Assembly (NCBI GenBank): GCA_001603055.1
Contig: LVAZ01000496.1
Location: forward strand, 1-8,857
Source of the DNA: Victivallales bacterium Lenti_02
GTDB lineage: Bacteria > Verrucomicrobiota > Lentisphaeria > Oligosphaerales > Lenti-02
Length of the DNA: 8,857 nucleotides
Reading direction: 5' to 3'
Below the pieces are notes generated by a model that was not told where the DNA came from, did not search any database, and saw nothing but the letters and a program-made list of their open reading frames with translations. The translations under genes and the position numbers were made by a program. Positions within the stretch are counted from its first letter, which is position 1, and the number at the start of each line of letters is the position of its first letter. Shown one piece after another: positions 1-8,300 of the stretch.

Positions 1-1055
1 AGGATGCGCTTCTTCACGTCGTCGAGCCCGTAGTGGTCGCGGTCGAGGATGCGGCGGGCGCGGGCCACGTCCAGCCGGTCCACCGAGAACTCGTTCCAGG
101 GCAGGCCGGTGAGCCAGTCGAGGTAGGTGCGCGAGACGGCGAACTCGGGGGACTGGGGGGAGAGGACGTTGAGCTTGTCGATCTCCTCGGCGATGCGGTT
201 GCGGGCCTCCTCGGGCAGGGCGTCGCCCAGTTCCTCGAGGCGGGCGCGGTAGGTGTCGATCTGCTCGGTCTTCTCGTCCTTTTCGAGGCCCAGCTCCTCC
301 TTGATGGCCTTGAGCTGCTCGCGCAGGAAGAATTCGCGCTGCTGCTTGCTGATGCGCTCCTCGATCTGGTGGGTGATGCGCTCCTTGAGGGCGTTCAGGT
401 CCAGCTCCTTGCGCAGCAGGAACAGGGCTTTTTCGAGGCGCTCGCGCACGGGCAGGCACTCGAGGATTTCCTGGAGTTCCTCGCGGGTCGAGGAGGTCAT
501 GGTCACCGAGAAGTCGGCCAGCCGTCCGGGGTCGCCCCAGTCGGCCCTGGCGATGAACATCTTGATTTCCTCGGAGAACAGGGGGTTGTGCTGGATGAGG
601 TCGCGCATCGAGCCCATGATGGCGAGGCAGATGGGTTTGAGGTCCTCGGCATCGTCCCGCAGGTCCTCGAGGTAGACCACCTGGGCGAGGGGGTGGCCGC
701 TGCGCTCGCTGGCGGCGAGAATCTCGAAGCGCTTCATACCCTGGCAGAGGGCCTGGATGCTGCCGTCCGGCCCTTCCTCGAAGCGGACGATGCGGGCCGC
801 CGTGCCCATGCGGTAGTAGCGGCGCATCACCCGGTCGCCCGATTCCAGAGGGGTCTCGTCGCGGGGCAGGACGAAGCCGAGGATGCGCTCGCCCGGCTCC
901 TTGGCCACCTTGCGCAGCAGGTCCGCCTCGTCGCCGGGCGAAAGCAGGACGGGGAACATGAGGCCCGGGAAGATCGGCTTGGCCCCGGTGGCCATGAGGT
1001 AGATGCGGTCGGGCAAATCCTTGGAAGCGAGAATGATGTTGGTTTCCGCGCTCAT
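1..1055 (-). CDS. lon: Lon ATP-dependent protease, N-terminal part (runs off left edge)
   Basis: Lon is a cytosolic AAA+ serine protease that unfolds and degrades damaged and short-lived regulatory proteins. Only the first 351 residues are visible. They start at the ATG at 1055 and stay open to the left edge. Residues about 15-205 form the substrate-binding N-domain (PIFPGLMFPVLLSP at 27-40). Residues about 205-300 form the helical linker with the Lon signature KQQREFFLREQLKAIKEELG at 237-256. The N-terminal helical part of the ATPase module follows, with YLDWLTGLPWNEFS at 311-324 and DHYGLDDVKKRI at 340-351. The Walker A loop and the Ser-Lys protease dyad lie outside the window. A CGGAGA ribosome-binding site sits 10 bases before the ATG. 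The N-domain departs from the common LPxLPLRDxVxFPG form, so this may be a lineage-specific Lon subtype. The upstream same-strand gene ends 108 bases away, so lon probably has its own promoter, although I see no convincing one. Confidence 0.95.
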   Translation of the reverse strand, partial: MSAETNIILASKDLPDRIYLMATGAKPIFPGLMFPVLLSPGDEADLLRKVAKEPGERILGFVLPRDETPLESGDRVMRRYYRMGTAARIVRFEEGPDGSIQALCQGMKRFEILAASERSGHPLAQVVYLEDLRDDAEDLKPICLAIMGSMRDLIQHNPLFSEEIKMFIARADWGDPGRLADFSVTMTSSTREELQEILECLPVRERLEKALFLLRKELDLNALKERITHQIEERISKQQREFFLREQLKAIKEELGLEKDEKTEQIDTYRARLEELGDALPEEARNRIAEEIDKLNVLSPQSPEFAVSRTYLDWLTGLPWNEFSVDRLDVARARRILDRDHYGLDDVKKRI

Positions 1056-1102
1056 TGCGTCTGGGTCTCCGGCATGCGGCTGCCGCTGGTTCTGGTCTCT
1101 TC

Positions 1103-1123
1103 GGGCGATGCGGTTCACCGCCC
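1103..1123. repeat. Inverted repeat in the lon leader
   Basis: On the minus strand the outer arms GGGCG and CGCCC enclose an overlapping GCGGT-GA-ACCGC palindrome (1110-1121). It lies about 50-70 bases before the lon start codon. It could be a regulator site or an RNA hairpin, but in high-GC DNA such short palindromes arise easily. It does not resemble the CIRCE heat-shock element. The rest of the 1056-1163 spacer shows no clear terminator or promoter. Confidence 0.2.
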
Positions 1124-1163
1124 ATTTCCTGAGTCTGACGGTTTTTCCGGCGGCTGGTTCCCG

Positions 1164-1901
1164 CTAGGCGCGCAGGGCGGCGCGGGCGGCGAGCATTTCG
1201 GCGGGCCGGTTGGTGCAGACCTTGTCCACGCCCAGCCGGGCGTAGTGGGCGAAGCGCTCGGGCCGGTCCATGGTCCAGGTCATCACCCGCACGCCCGCCG
1301 CGTGGGCGGCGGCCATGGTGTCCGGATTCACCGCGCCGGTGTGCAGGTGGACCCAGGGGAAGCCATGCTCGAGGGCGGTGGCGACCCCGCCGCATGTCGA
1401 GCTCAGGAAGGCGAGCGGAATGGCGGCGTCCTGGGCGCGGACCTGGAGCAGGGCATCGAGTTCGAAGGAGGAGACCACATGGGCCGAACCGGCGGCCGGC
1501 GCGTAGGCGCGCAGCAGCTCGGCCAGCCGCGCGGCGGCGGCGGGCCGGGCGAAGCGCTTCACCTCCACGTTCAGGCAGGCGCCGGCGGGCCGGAACAGGG
1601 CCAGCACCTCCTCGAGGGTGGGCACCGGCTCGCCCGCGAACTCCGCGCCGCGCCAGGAACCCGCGTCGAGAGCGCGCAGTTCGGCCAGGCTCAGGTCGGC
1701 GATCGCGCCCTTCCCGTTGGTGGTCCGGTCCACCTTCTGGTCGTGCATGACCACCAGCTCCCCGTCGGCGCACTCGTGGATGTCCAGCTCGGCCCACTTG
1801 GCTCCGGCGGCGAGCGCCGCCCGGAAGGCGCAGAGCGTGTTCTCGGGAAACGCGGCGCTGGCCCCGCGATGGGCCTCGACAATCGGCGGACAGGAACCCA
1901 T
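1164..1901 (-). CDS. Glycerophosphodiester phosphodiesterase (GDPD family, UgpQ-like)
   Basis: The enzyme hydrolyses glycerophosphodiesters, the deacylation products of phospholipids, to sn-glycerol 3-phosphate and an alcohol. The 245-residue product is close in length to the cytosolic E. coli UgpQ and has no signal peptide. The GDPD barrel motifs are all present: EAHRGAS with H11 and R12, PENT at 19-22, the metal-binding ELD at 38-40, MHD with H53 followed by DRTTNGKG at 58-65, VEVK at 112-115, and the C-terminal MTWTMDRPE plus GVDKVCTNRP signatures. An upstream in-frame ATG at 1964 would add 21 residues. I chose 1901 because GAGGAG lies 7 bases before it, because homology begins six residues after it, and because a TATAGT -10-like box lies between the two starts. 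It is the gene upstream of lon on the same strand and is divergent from the DUF554 gene. Natural substrate preference is not readable. Confidence 0.93.
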   Translation of the reverse strand: MGSCPPIVEAHRGASAAFPENTLCAFRAALAAGAKWAELDIHECADGELVVMHDQKVDRTTNGKGAIADLSLAELRALDAGSWRGAEFAGEPVPTLEEVLALFRPAGACLNVEVKRFARPAAAARLAELLRAYAPAAGSAHVVSSFELDALLQVRAQDAAIPLAFLSSTCGGVATALEHGFPWVHLHTGAVNPDTMAAAHAAGVRVMTWTMDRPERFAHYARLGVDKVCTNRPAEMLAARAALRA

Positions 1902-1943
1902 GATGCGACTCCTCGATTTTTCCGTTCGGGACACGAATCCGGA

Positions 1944-1972
1944 ACTATAGCGCCCCATGCCCATCTCGTCTG
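1944..1972 (-). promoter_or_regulatory. Candidate promoter of the GDPD gene
   Basis: On the minus strand TATAGT (1944-1949) matches the sigma70 -10 consensus at five of six positions. A 17-base spacer separates it from CAGACG (1967-1972), a weak -35 that keeps only the GAC core. Transcription would begin around 1937 and leave a leader of about 35 bases containing the GAGGAG ribosome-binding site of the 1901 start. Assignment rests on the -10 box and position only. Confidence 0.35.
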
Positions 1973-1975
1973 GCG

Positions 1976-2004
1976 TTGGCAGTGGCCCGGTCCGGCGCTA
2001 GGTT
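1976..2004 (+). promoter_or_regulatory. Candidate sigma70-type promoter of the DUF554 gene
   Basis: TTGGCA (1976-1981) matches the -35 consensus at five of six positions. It is followed by exactly 17 bases and TAGGTT (1999-2004), which keeps the first T and the key A2 and T6 of a -10 box. The predicted start near 2011 gives a leader of about 25 bases with the ribosome-binding site at its end. It lies beside, and slightly overlapping in sequence with, the region of the opposite-strand GDPD promoter. Confidence 0.45.
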
Positions 2005-2036
2005 GCGGTTTTTCCACGGAAACAAGGAGACCGCCG

Positions 2037-2738
2037 ATGCTGGGCACGCTGGTCAACACGGGGACGGTTCTGGTGGGCGGGACGCTGGGCACCCTGCTCG
2101 GCGACCGCCTGCCCGAACGGCTGCGCGGGACCGTCATGCACGCCCTCGGTCTGATCACCCTGGTGGTGGGCATCCAGATGGCCCTCGCCACCCGGAACGT
2201 GCTGATCGTGCTGGGGAGCCTGATTCTGGGCGGCGCGCTCGGCGAGTGGGCGCGGCTCGAGGACCGTCTCGAAGCGCTGGGCGAATACCTGCGGGCCAGG
2301 GCGGCGCGGAGCCGCTTCCTCAGCCGGGGCCAGTTCACCCAGGGGTTCGTCACCGCCAGCCTGGTCTTCTGCGTGGGGCCGATGACCATTCTGGGCTCGA
2401 TCCAGGACGGTCTGTCGGGCGATTCGAGCACTCTCTTCATCAAGAGCGCCCTCGATGCCTGTTCCAGCCTGGCCTTCGCCGCGTCGCTCGGCATGGGCGT
2501 CACCTGCGCCGCCCTCACCGTGCTGGTGGTCCAGGGCGGCATCACCCTCGCGGCGGGCACGGTCCAGCGTTTTCTGACCGAGGCCATGATTGCCGAGATG
2601 ACCGCCACCGGCGGGGTCATGCTCCTGGGGCTGGGCCTGCTGCTGCTCGAGGTCAAGCGCATTCGCGTGGCCAACCTCCTGCCCGGTCTCGCCCTCGCCC
2701 CCCTCCTCGTCGCCCTGCTCGCCTGGTTCGCCGCCTAA
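2037..2738 (+). CDS. DUF554 family membrane protein (YqgA/YdfK-like)
   Basis: This is a 233-residue integral inner-membrane protein of the DUF554 family, typified by E. coli YqgA and B. subtilis YdfK, which have nearly the same length. The molecular function of the family is not established; a transport role is only conjecture. Family marks are the N-terminal GTLVNTGTVLVGGTLGTLLG, the LPERLR segment at 25-30, LGALGE-like LGGALGE at 64-70, and the conserved core GPMTILGSIQDGLSGD at 114-129 followed by IKSALD at 135-140. Hydrophobic stretches at about 33-50, 54-69, 102-121, 140-160, 161-178, 190-205 and 212-232 suggest about seven membrane segments. The start is fixed by AAGGAGA (2024-2030) six bases before the ATG. 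A much longer upstream extension of this frame is antisense to lon and the GDPD gene and is not coding. Its TAA stop overlaps the TAG stop of the convergent oxidoreductase gene. Confidence 0.92.
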   Translation: MLGTLVNTGTVLVGGTLGTLLGDRLPERLRGTVMHALGLITLVVGIQMALATRNVLIVLGSLILGGALGEWARLEDRLEALGEYLRARAARSRFLSRGQFTQGFVTASLVFCVGPMTILGSIQDGLSGDSSTLFIKSALDACSSLAFAASLGMGVTCAALTVLVVQGGITLAAGTVQRFLTEAMIAEMTATGGVMLLGLGLLLLEVKRIRVANLLPGLALAPLLVALLAWFAA

Positions 2739-4447
2739 CTGCCGGGCTGGCGCCAGCGGCCGAGGGTGGTGGAGACAAGTTCCCGGAAGGCGGCGTCCAG
2801 GCGGACCACGGGCTGGCGGAGGAACTTGATGAAGCGGGCCGAGAGACTCCAGTCCGGATCGTCGGCGAGGGGCTGAAGGATGTCGGCGATCTCGGACCGA
2901 TGCCGGGGGTGCGCATCGCCGATCTTGAGGAGAGCGACCAGCGCGCAGGATTGGCGCGGGAAGGTGTCCTCGGTGCCGGGTCCGGCCAGGCATCGGGCCA
3001 GAAGGGCGATGGACTCCTCATCCCGCATGCGGCCCAGCAGGTAGACGGACACGGTGTCGAAGCGAACCGTGAAGAGGGGGGTCCTGCCGTCGGTGTCAGG
3101 CATGTTGGAATGGAGGGTTTGGTCGCTCTGCTGTTCCGCCAGTTGCCGGAGGACTGGCAGTGCGGCCCGGTTGCCGAGGAGAGCCAGCGCGAAGGCGGCC
3201 TGGGCCGCCAGCCGCGAGCCGGGGATTGCTTCGTCCAGGCAGGGCAGGAGCAGTTCCGTGCGGCGGTTCCGGTAGGCAGTCCAGATGGCCCGTCCCGGCA
3301 TTTCCGAAGCGAGTCCCTCCCGGACGGCGCTGTCGTCCAACCCCCAGATGGCGTCGTTTTGGGCAAACGGGGCGGAAGAAAGGTCCAAATCCGCCGCAAT
3401 TGCGGAATAGGGCACTTCCGAAGGTAGCATGCCGAGCCGGACGGCGGCGGCCGCGAGGAGTCCGGCGGCTTCGCCGAGACTGCCCATGCCCGCGTTCATC
3501 CGCAGAGCATGTCCGGTATCGTGGTCCACCCCGAAGTGTCGGCCGGCCAATAGCAGACCGTCCACGTCCCGCACGACCAAGGTTTCCTGGGGCACGGCGA
3601 ACCAGAGCCGGGTTCCCCACATGGCACTCACCACCATCCAGTCCTGGAAGGTCTCGCTCTCCAGCGCGTAATCGCTGATATTGGTGTCCACATGGGAGTG
3701 GATGAAGGCGATCGGGTCGGGAACCGGCGCGGGGTCGAGAAGGCAATCCGCGAGAGTCAGCCGCCGCCGGGTGGCAACATGGCGACCCTCGCGCATCCCC
3801 GGCAGGTCGCTTGCCATCGTCAGATTCCTGGCGCCAAGCAGGTTGGCGGCAGCCTGAAGCAGGGCGGCCGAGAAGGCCTCCGCGTCGTGCTGGCAGACCC
3901 GGAGGGGTGGCGCCTGGTAGGCGTAGCTTCCGTCCTGGCGGCGGCTGCGGAAGATCGTGGCCGCATGCTGGCAGAGTCCGTCCCCCGACCGTCCGCGCTC
4001 GTCGGCGCACCCTGCGAGAAGGGCGATTTCCGCTTCGGCGGTGGCATCGACGACGACTGTCGCCGTAGCCTCGAAGGTGGTTCCCGCCTCGTCCCAGACC
4101 AGTCCGCGAATCCGGCGGTCGGCCAGGTGGACGGCACGGATGTTGACTCCGTAGCGGAGATCGGCCCCGGCTGCCAGTGCCTCCTTTTCCAGCACCAACT
4201 TCTTGGGCTCGACTCCCCCGTCGTAGGCGTTGGCCGAGGCCGCTTGCTGCTGCCCCTTGCGTTCGAGTTCGGCCGCTAGTCCGGTTGGTTCCTGAACATA
4301 GTAGCCGGTGATGAATCCGCCGGTCTGGAGACCGCCGGGATAGGTGCCCTTCTCAAGCACCAGCACCTTGACGCCCTTGCGGGCGGCGGCAATCGCCGCA
4401 ATGGCGCCGGCGGTTCCGAACCCGGCCACGATGATGTCGTAGCTCAT
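2735..4447 (-). CDS. FAD-dependent oxidoreductase with C-terminal HEAT-like repeats
   Basis: This is a predicted flavoenzyme of the FAD_oxidored (PF12831-like) group; its substrate is unknown. Of 570 residues, the first 40 carry the dinucleotide-binding motif GFGTAG (9-14), an acidic strand end VLVLEK (28-33) and PGG at 37-39. VVVDATAEAE at 131-140 is the usual second FAD-site strand, and MREGRHVATRR at 218-228 is a family motif. VDGLLLAGRHFGVDHDTGHA (295-314) followed by RMNAGMGSLGEAAG (316-329) is the C-terminal FAD-contact region. From about 395 to 530 the protein changes to amphipathic Ala/Leu-rich helices that look like HEAT repeats. No signal peptide is seen, so it is probably cytosolic. 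An in-frame ATG at 4570 is possible, but I chose 4447 because GGAGG lies 8 bases upstream and the Rossmann strand begins immediately. The start overlaps the stop of the preceding gene as ATGA, indicating coupled translation. Its stop overlaps that of the convergent DUF554 gene. Confidence 0.88.
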   Translation of the reverse strand: MSYDIIVAGFGTAGAIAAIAAARKGVKVLVLEKGTYPGGLQTGGFITGYYVQEPTGLAAELERKGQQQAASANAYDGGVEPKKLVLEKEALAAGADLRYGVNIRAVHLADRRIRGLVWDEAGTTFEATATVVVDATAEAEIALLAGCADERGRSGDGLCQHAATIFRSRRQDGSYAYQAPPLRVCQHDAEAFSAALLQAAANLLGARNLTMASDLPGMREGRHVATRRRLTLADCLLDPAPVPDPIAFIHSHVDTNISDYALESETFQDWMVVSAMWGTRLWFAVPQETLVVRDVDGLLLAGRHFGVDHDTGHALRMNAGMGSLGEAAGLLAAAAVRLGMLPSEVPYSAIAADLDLSSAPFAQNDAIWGLDDSAVREGLASEMPGRAIWTAYRNRRTELLLPCLDEAIPGSRLAAQAAFALALLGNRAALPVLRQLAEQQSDQTLHSNMPDTDGRTPLFTVRFDTVSVYLLGRMRDEESIALLARCLAGPGTEDTFPRQSCALVALLKIGDAHPRHRSEIADILQPLADDPDWSLSARFIKFLRQPVVRLDAAFRELVSTTLGRWRQPGS

Positions 4448-5142
4448 AGCATGACCCTCCGCAGGCCGGCATCGAGGGCCAGGACGGGATTGGGGAAACG
4501 AGTCTGGGCGAAACGGCTCGCGATCAAGGCAAGGCGCCATTCGCCCAACTCCGGCGGCCGTCCAAGCCATGCTTGGTGCATGGCGGAGCGGGCCTCGGGC
4601 CAGGTGGTGTCCGCAGGAAGGTCCAGCCGGACAAAGGACTCGTCGGGGGAAGGGCCGGGAGAGATCGTGAAAGGGCCGCAGGCACCGGTCCGGGCTGTTC
4701 CCGGTGGCTGGCTGGCAAGGGCGGTGAGCCGTTTCGGCCCGGTGGGCACGGGGTGGGCGTCGATGATGGTCTCGGCTGTGAACGTTTGAACGCCGTTCGG
4801 CGTCAGGGCGGTAAGCCGTTGCCCGTCGCGCTCCAGAATCCGGCTCAGAAGCAGCCCGCGGAGATGGTGCTCAAGACACCACTTGGCAAAGGCCGGGGCC
4901 AGTCTACCCACCTGCAAACGTTCCCCCTTCAACACCTCGTGCGCCCGCAGTCCATGCAGGAACTCGGTTGCCCACGGATGGGCGGGCGGCGTCTCCCAGT
5001 CGGTGCCGGAATCGAACGAGAAGACGAAGTCGGAGCCCACTTGGCAGCAGGGGTCAAGGACCAGGGAATCGGCTTCCGCCGCCGCCCTTCCGCACCCGTA
5101 GAAGGAGGCTCCGACAATGATCGTGTTCCAGGACGCTTGCAT
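4444..5142 (-). CDS. Short Rossmann-type (FAD-binding-like) protein, partner of the downstream oxidoreductase
   Basis: The 232-residue product looks like a reduced FAD-dependent oxidoreductase. It opens with NTIIVGASFYGCG (6-18), in which the canonical GxGxxG is altered to G11-A-S-F-Y-G16, and strand two ends in SLVLD with an acidic D30. Residues about 78-130 resemble the segment leading to the second FAD-site strand, ending TIIDAHP (125-131) where full-length relatives have VVDATGD or similar. The C-terminal third is not recognisable to me, and the GRxxG-type FAD-contact region of the larger protein is absent. It is the first gene of a two-gene operon and ends in an ATGA overlap with the 570-residue flavoenzyme, so it may be a non-catalytic or structural subunit. 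The start at 5142 is set by the Rossmann strand; the ribosome-binding site is weak (an AGAGA some 12 bases upstream). An upstream in-frame extension reads antisense into the GH2 gene and is rejected. A decayed copy cannot be excluded, but the frame is intact. Confidence 0.7.
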   Translation of the reverse strand: MQASWNTIIVGASFYGCGRAAAEADSLVLDPCCQVGSDFVFSFDSGTDWETPPAHPWATEFLHGLRAHEVLKGERLQVGRLAPAFAKWCLEHHLRGLLLSRILERDGQRLTALTPNGVQTFTAETIIDAHPVPTGPKRLTALASQPPGTARTGACGPFTISPGPSPDESFVRLDLPADTTWPEARSAMHQAWLGRPPELGEWRLALIASRFAQTRFPNPVLALDAGLRRVML

Positions 5143-5222
5143 GGCTTCGTCTGTCTCTTGGCTGGGAGGCGAACCGGGGGCGCAGTTGGGATTCGGCCGG
5201 TTGGTCCGGGATGCTGCGGGGA

Positions 5223-5250
5223 AATGTAGAGGCCTTTCCTGGCAGGGCAA
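5223..5250 (-). promoter_or_regulatory. Candidate promoter of the flavoenzyme operon
   Basis: On the minus strand TTGCCC (5245-5250) and TACATT (5223-5228), each matching consensus at four of six positions, are spaced by 16 bases. Transcription would start near 5216, giving a leader of about 74 bases before the 5142 start. The rest of the 236-base divergent spacer contains no comparably good plus-strand promoter for the GH2 gene; a TTGAAA at 5293-5298 lacks a properly spaced -10 partner. Confidence 0.3.
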
Positions 5251-5298
5251 TGGTTTCCCCTTCCACCGGGGCGGGCACCTTCGGGAGAATTCTTGAAA

Positions 5299-5316
5299 TG
5301 CCGGTCCCGGACGGCA
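5299..5316. promoter_or_regulatory. Imperfect palindrome in the divergent spacer, operator candidate
   Basis: TGCCG-G-TCC-C-GGA-CGGCA is an 18-base inverted repeat with one unpaired G in the left arm and a single central C. It lies between the divergent flavoenzyme operon and the GH2 gene, directly after the TTGAAA at 5293-5298. It could be a transcription factor site controlling both sides. No regulator gene is present in the window, and the site is not repeated elsewhere that I can see, so support is positional only. Confidence 0.25.
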
Positions 5317-5378
5317 CGGTATTGGTTTCGGCAGTGCCGCCCAGTGGCGAATGGTTCCAGATTCCAGGGAGATATGCC

Positions 5379-8300
5379 ATGATCCGGACGTGGTGCGTGG
5401 GAATGGTTTTCGTCTTGCCGGCCATCGGCGGTTTGCGGCTCGAACCGGCGGCGGCGGGCGCCCCGCGCCTGACGGTCGCTGGCCGGGAATGGCTCGAACT
5501 GGCCAGCCCCTGGGTGGCGGACGGCGGCTGGAACGGGCTGTACCGGTTTCCGGAAGACCTCGGGCAGGCGCTCGAAACCGGCGAGGTGGTCCGGGAGAGC
5601 CGGGGAACACATGGCGCGGTGGTGCAGAAAGTGACGGTGGCGGAGACTTCGCTCACCGTGCGCTACGAGTTCGATTTCGCCGCCATCGACGGGGCCGCCC
5701 ATCTGCAATGGGTGCTGGCCCTGAAACCGGAACTCTACGACGGGGCGATGGTGGTGGGTGAGACGGCGCAGCCGGTGCCGCTCCGGCCCTTGGCGGGGGC
5801 GAATCTCCCCGGCCTGCGGCGGGCCAGGCTGCTGCTGCCGTCCCTGGACCTCAACATCGAGGTGGCGGCGGCGGACGGCGAATGGAAGCTCCAGGACGCG
5901 CGCGCCCATGCCTGGGCGAAGTGCTACCGGCTGGAATACAACCGGAATTTCTCGCTGAACGGTTCCCGCCAGGGCTGGATCGAGCTGCGGCTTTCGGCCA
6001 AGGCTGCGGACGGCGGGTATCTGCCGCTGACGGCGGGCGAGGCCGCAAATGTCCGGGGCGTCCCCTTCCAGCTCGGACCGGCGGTCGAGGGAATCAATAC
6101 GAAACTGGCGGCCATCGCGCTCTGGCACACGGCGGCGGACGGCCCGGCGGCGCGGGGGGAAGCGGTGGGGGAACTCGAAGTGCGCTACCAGGACCGCGAG
6201 CCGGCGACATATCCCCTGCGCTGGGAAGAGGCGGCGACTTCGCCAACTGACGATCCCCGCGATCTGGCCGACGGTCTGCTGGCCCCCTTGGCGGACGGCA
6301 GTCCGGCCTGGGTCACCTCCTGGCGAAACCCCTTTCCTGACAGTCCGGTCGCCGGGTTCTCCTGCCGTTCCCTGAAGGCCGGCTGGCGCGCGCTGGCGGC
6401 GACGGGCATCGCGGCAGGCGGGGACGCCAGCCGACTGGAGATGATGCTGGGGGCGCTGCTGCCCGGCGATCCGGTGCCGGAGGAGACGGTGGTCTCCCTC
6501 GACGGCAGGTGGCATTTCGCTCCGGAAGGGGATATGGCCCCCTTCGAGATCGCTGTACCCAGCCGCTGGGAACTGGCCAAGGACTGCCGGAATGTCCATG
6601 CGGCCACCTATTCCCGCGAATTCGACCTTCCCGCCTCCTTCCGCAATCGGCGGATTCTGCTGCGCTTCGACGCGGTGGGCGAGTTCTGCGAGGTCCGGAT
6701 CAACGGCCGTTCCGCCGGCCAGCAACTGGTCGGCCCGGTGCCGGCCGAATTCGACCTCACCGGGCTGGTCTCCGTCCCGTCCGCGGGGAACCGGCTGGAG
6801 GTGCTGGTGAAGGACGACACCCATTTCAGCGTGCCCCGGCCGAACGCCGACTGGCGCGACCGGCGGCACTGGGTTCCCCACGGCATCGGCGGCAACAACC
6901 GCAAGGGCCTGTTTCAGAGCGTGACGCTCCGCGCCCGCCCGCCGGTCCACATCGCCGATGTGCGGGTGCAGACCTCCGTCCGCGAAAAACGAATCACGGT
7001 GATTCATGAGCTGTACAATCCGGGCCGTCTGCCCGTGCGGGTCACCCTCGGCGGCAGCGTGCGGCCGGCGGCCGGCGGCGAGGTCGCGCTGACCCTGCCC
7101 GCCGTCAGCGTCGAACTGCCCGGCCAGATGACCACGACTGTTCCGCTCGAAGCCGCCTGGGCGGACCCCGTGCTCTGGCAGCCCGACCAGCCGCATCTCT
7201 ACGAAATGCGCAGCCTGCTCGCCGACGAGGCGGGGAAGCGCCTGCACCGCCGGGACACCCGGTTCGGCTTCCGCGAAGTCTGGTTCGCGGGCATTCATTT
7301 CTATCTGAACGGCATCCGCTGCAACCTGCGCGGCGAAAGCCCGAGCTACAACAGCCCCAACGGGCCGCTGGAGACGCGGGCAACGACCGAGGCAATGGTC
7401 CGGCGGGCGCTGGCCGCCAATTTCAACGTGCTGCGCTTCCACGCCGTCCCCGCCCCGCCCCATGTGTACGAGGTCTGCGACGAGCTGGGGATGCTGGTGA
7501 TCGACGAAAGCGCCATCTACGCGAGCTGGGGCATGGTCATGCCCGAGCATCCCCGCTGGCTGGACGAGTGCCGCGACCATCTGCGGCGCTGGGTGCGGCG
7601 CGACCGCAACCACCCCGCCATCGTCCTCTGGTCCGCCGAGAACGAGGGATTGAACTGCAACCAGCTCTCCAGCGCTCAACTGGCCGAGTTCGCCCGCGTG
7701 ATCGATGCCGAGGACGGCACCCGGCCGGTGATTTTCGACGGCGACGGCGACAACTACGGCACCGCCCCGGCCAGCGTGAAGCACTACGTGCGGACCATCG
7801 CCGATCTCGAGGACGGCGGCGGCAAGGCATCAGGCTACGGCCGCGATCTGCGCCACGACATCTACTGGGCCGCCGAATACCGGCAACCGCAGCCGCTCGG
7901 CATCGGCGAGTTTCTCTTCCCGGCCAACGACGCCATGCGGGAGAAACGCGCCGAAGTCTATGCGACCATGGGCTTGCAGACCCGCGGCTACCGCTATGCC
8001 AACTGGTTCGACATCCGGCCCTACAATCCGAACTACACGGGCGGCCTCGGCCCCGACGGTCCCCGCGAGGAATTCCGGGAAGCCTGGGACGTGATCGTGA
8101 AATCCTTCGCCGCCGTGGCCGTGTTCGACAAGGCCTACGACGCGCTGGGCCCCTTCCCCGCCCCTCCCGAGCTGCCCGTCGGGCAGGCGGCCGAACGCAC
8201 CCTCATCGTCTACAACGACACCTTCGCGGACGAGGCCGTGACCGTGCAGTGGACCGCCGAGGTTGGCGGCGAGCGCTTCGCGGGCGCGGATATCCCCCTG

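Noticed and set aside
1056..1163. Intrinsic terminator between the GDPD gene and lon
   Set aside because: A run of A residues on the minus strand near 1138-1146 is not preceded by a stable stem, and no U-run follows the palindrome at 1103-1123.
33..2036. Long plus-strand open frame of over 660 codons running into the DUF554 gene
   Set aside because: It is antisense to lon and the GDPD gene, both of which have clear family motifs. The real DUF554 start is at 2037 with a strong ribosome-binding site; the open frame is a consequence of high G+C.
1970..3427. 483-codon plus-strand frame starting in the divergent spacer
   Set aside because: It crosses the DUF554 gene in another frame and continues antisense to the flavoenzyme gene; the product has no recognisable domain.
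5211..5378. Upstream extension of the GH2 frame
   Set aside because: It would displace the signal peptide from the N-terminus, and the ATG at 5379 has a well-spaced AGGGAGA.
5143..5610. Upstream extension of the 232-residue Rossmann protein
   Set aside because: The extension is Pro/Arg-rich, overlaps the divergent spacer and the GH2 5' end in antisense, and would bury the Rossmann strand that normally opens such proteins.
4929..7784. 951-codon minus-strand open frame across the GH2 gene
   Set aside because: The translation is low-complexity, rich in Arg, Gly, Ala and Pro with no domain, while the plus strand encodes an intact GH2 enzyme with catalytic motifs. It is an antisense shadow of high-GC codon usage.
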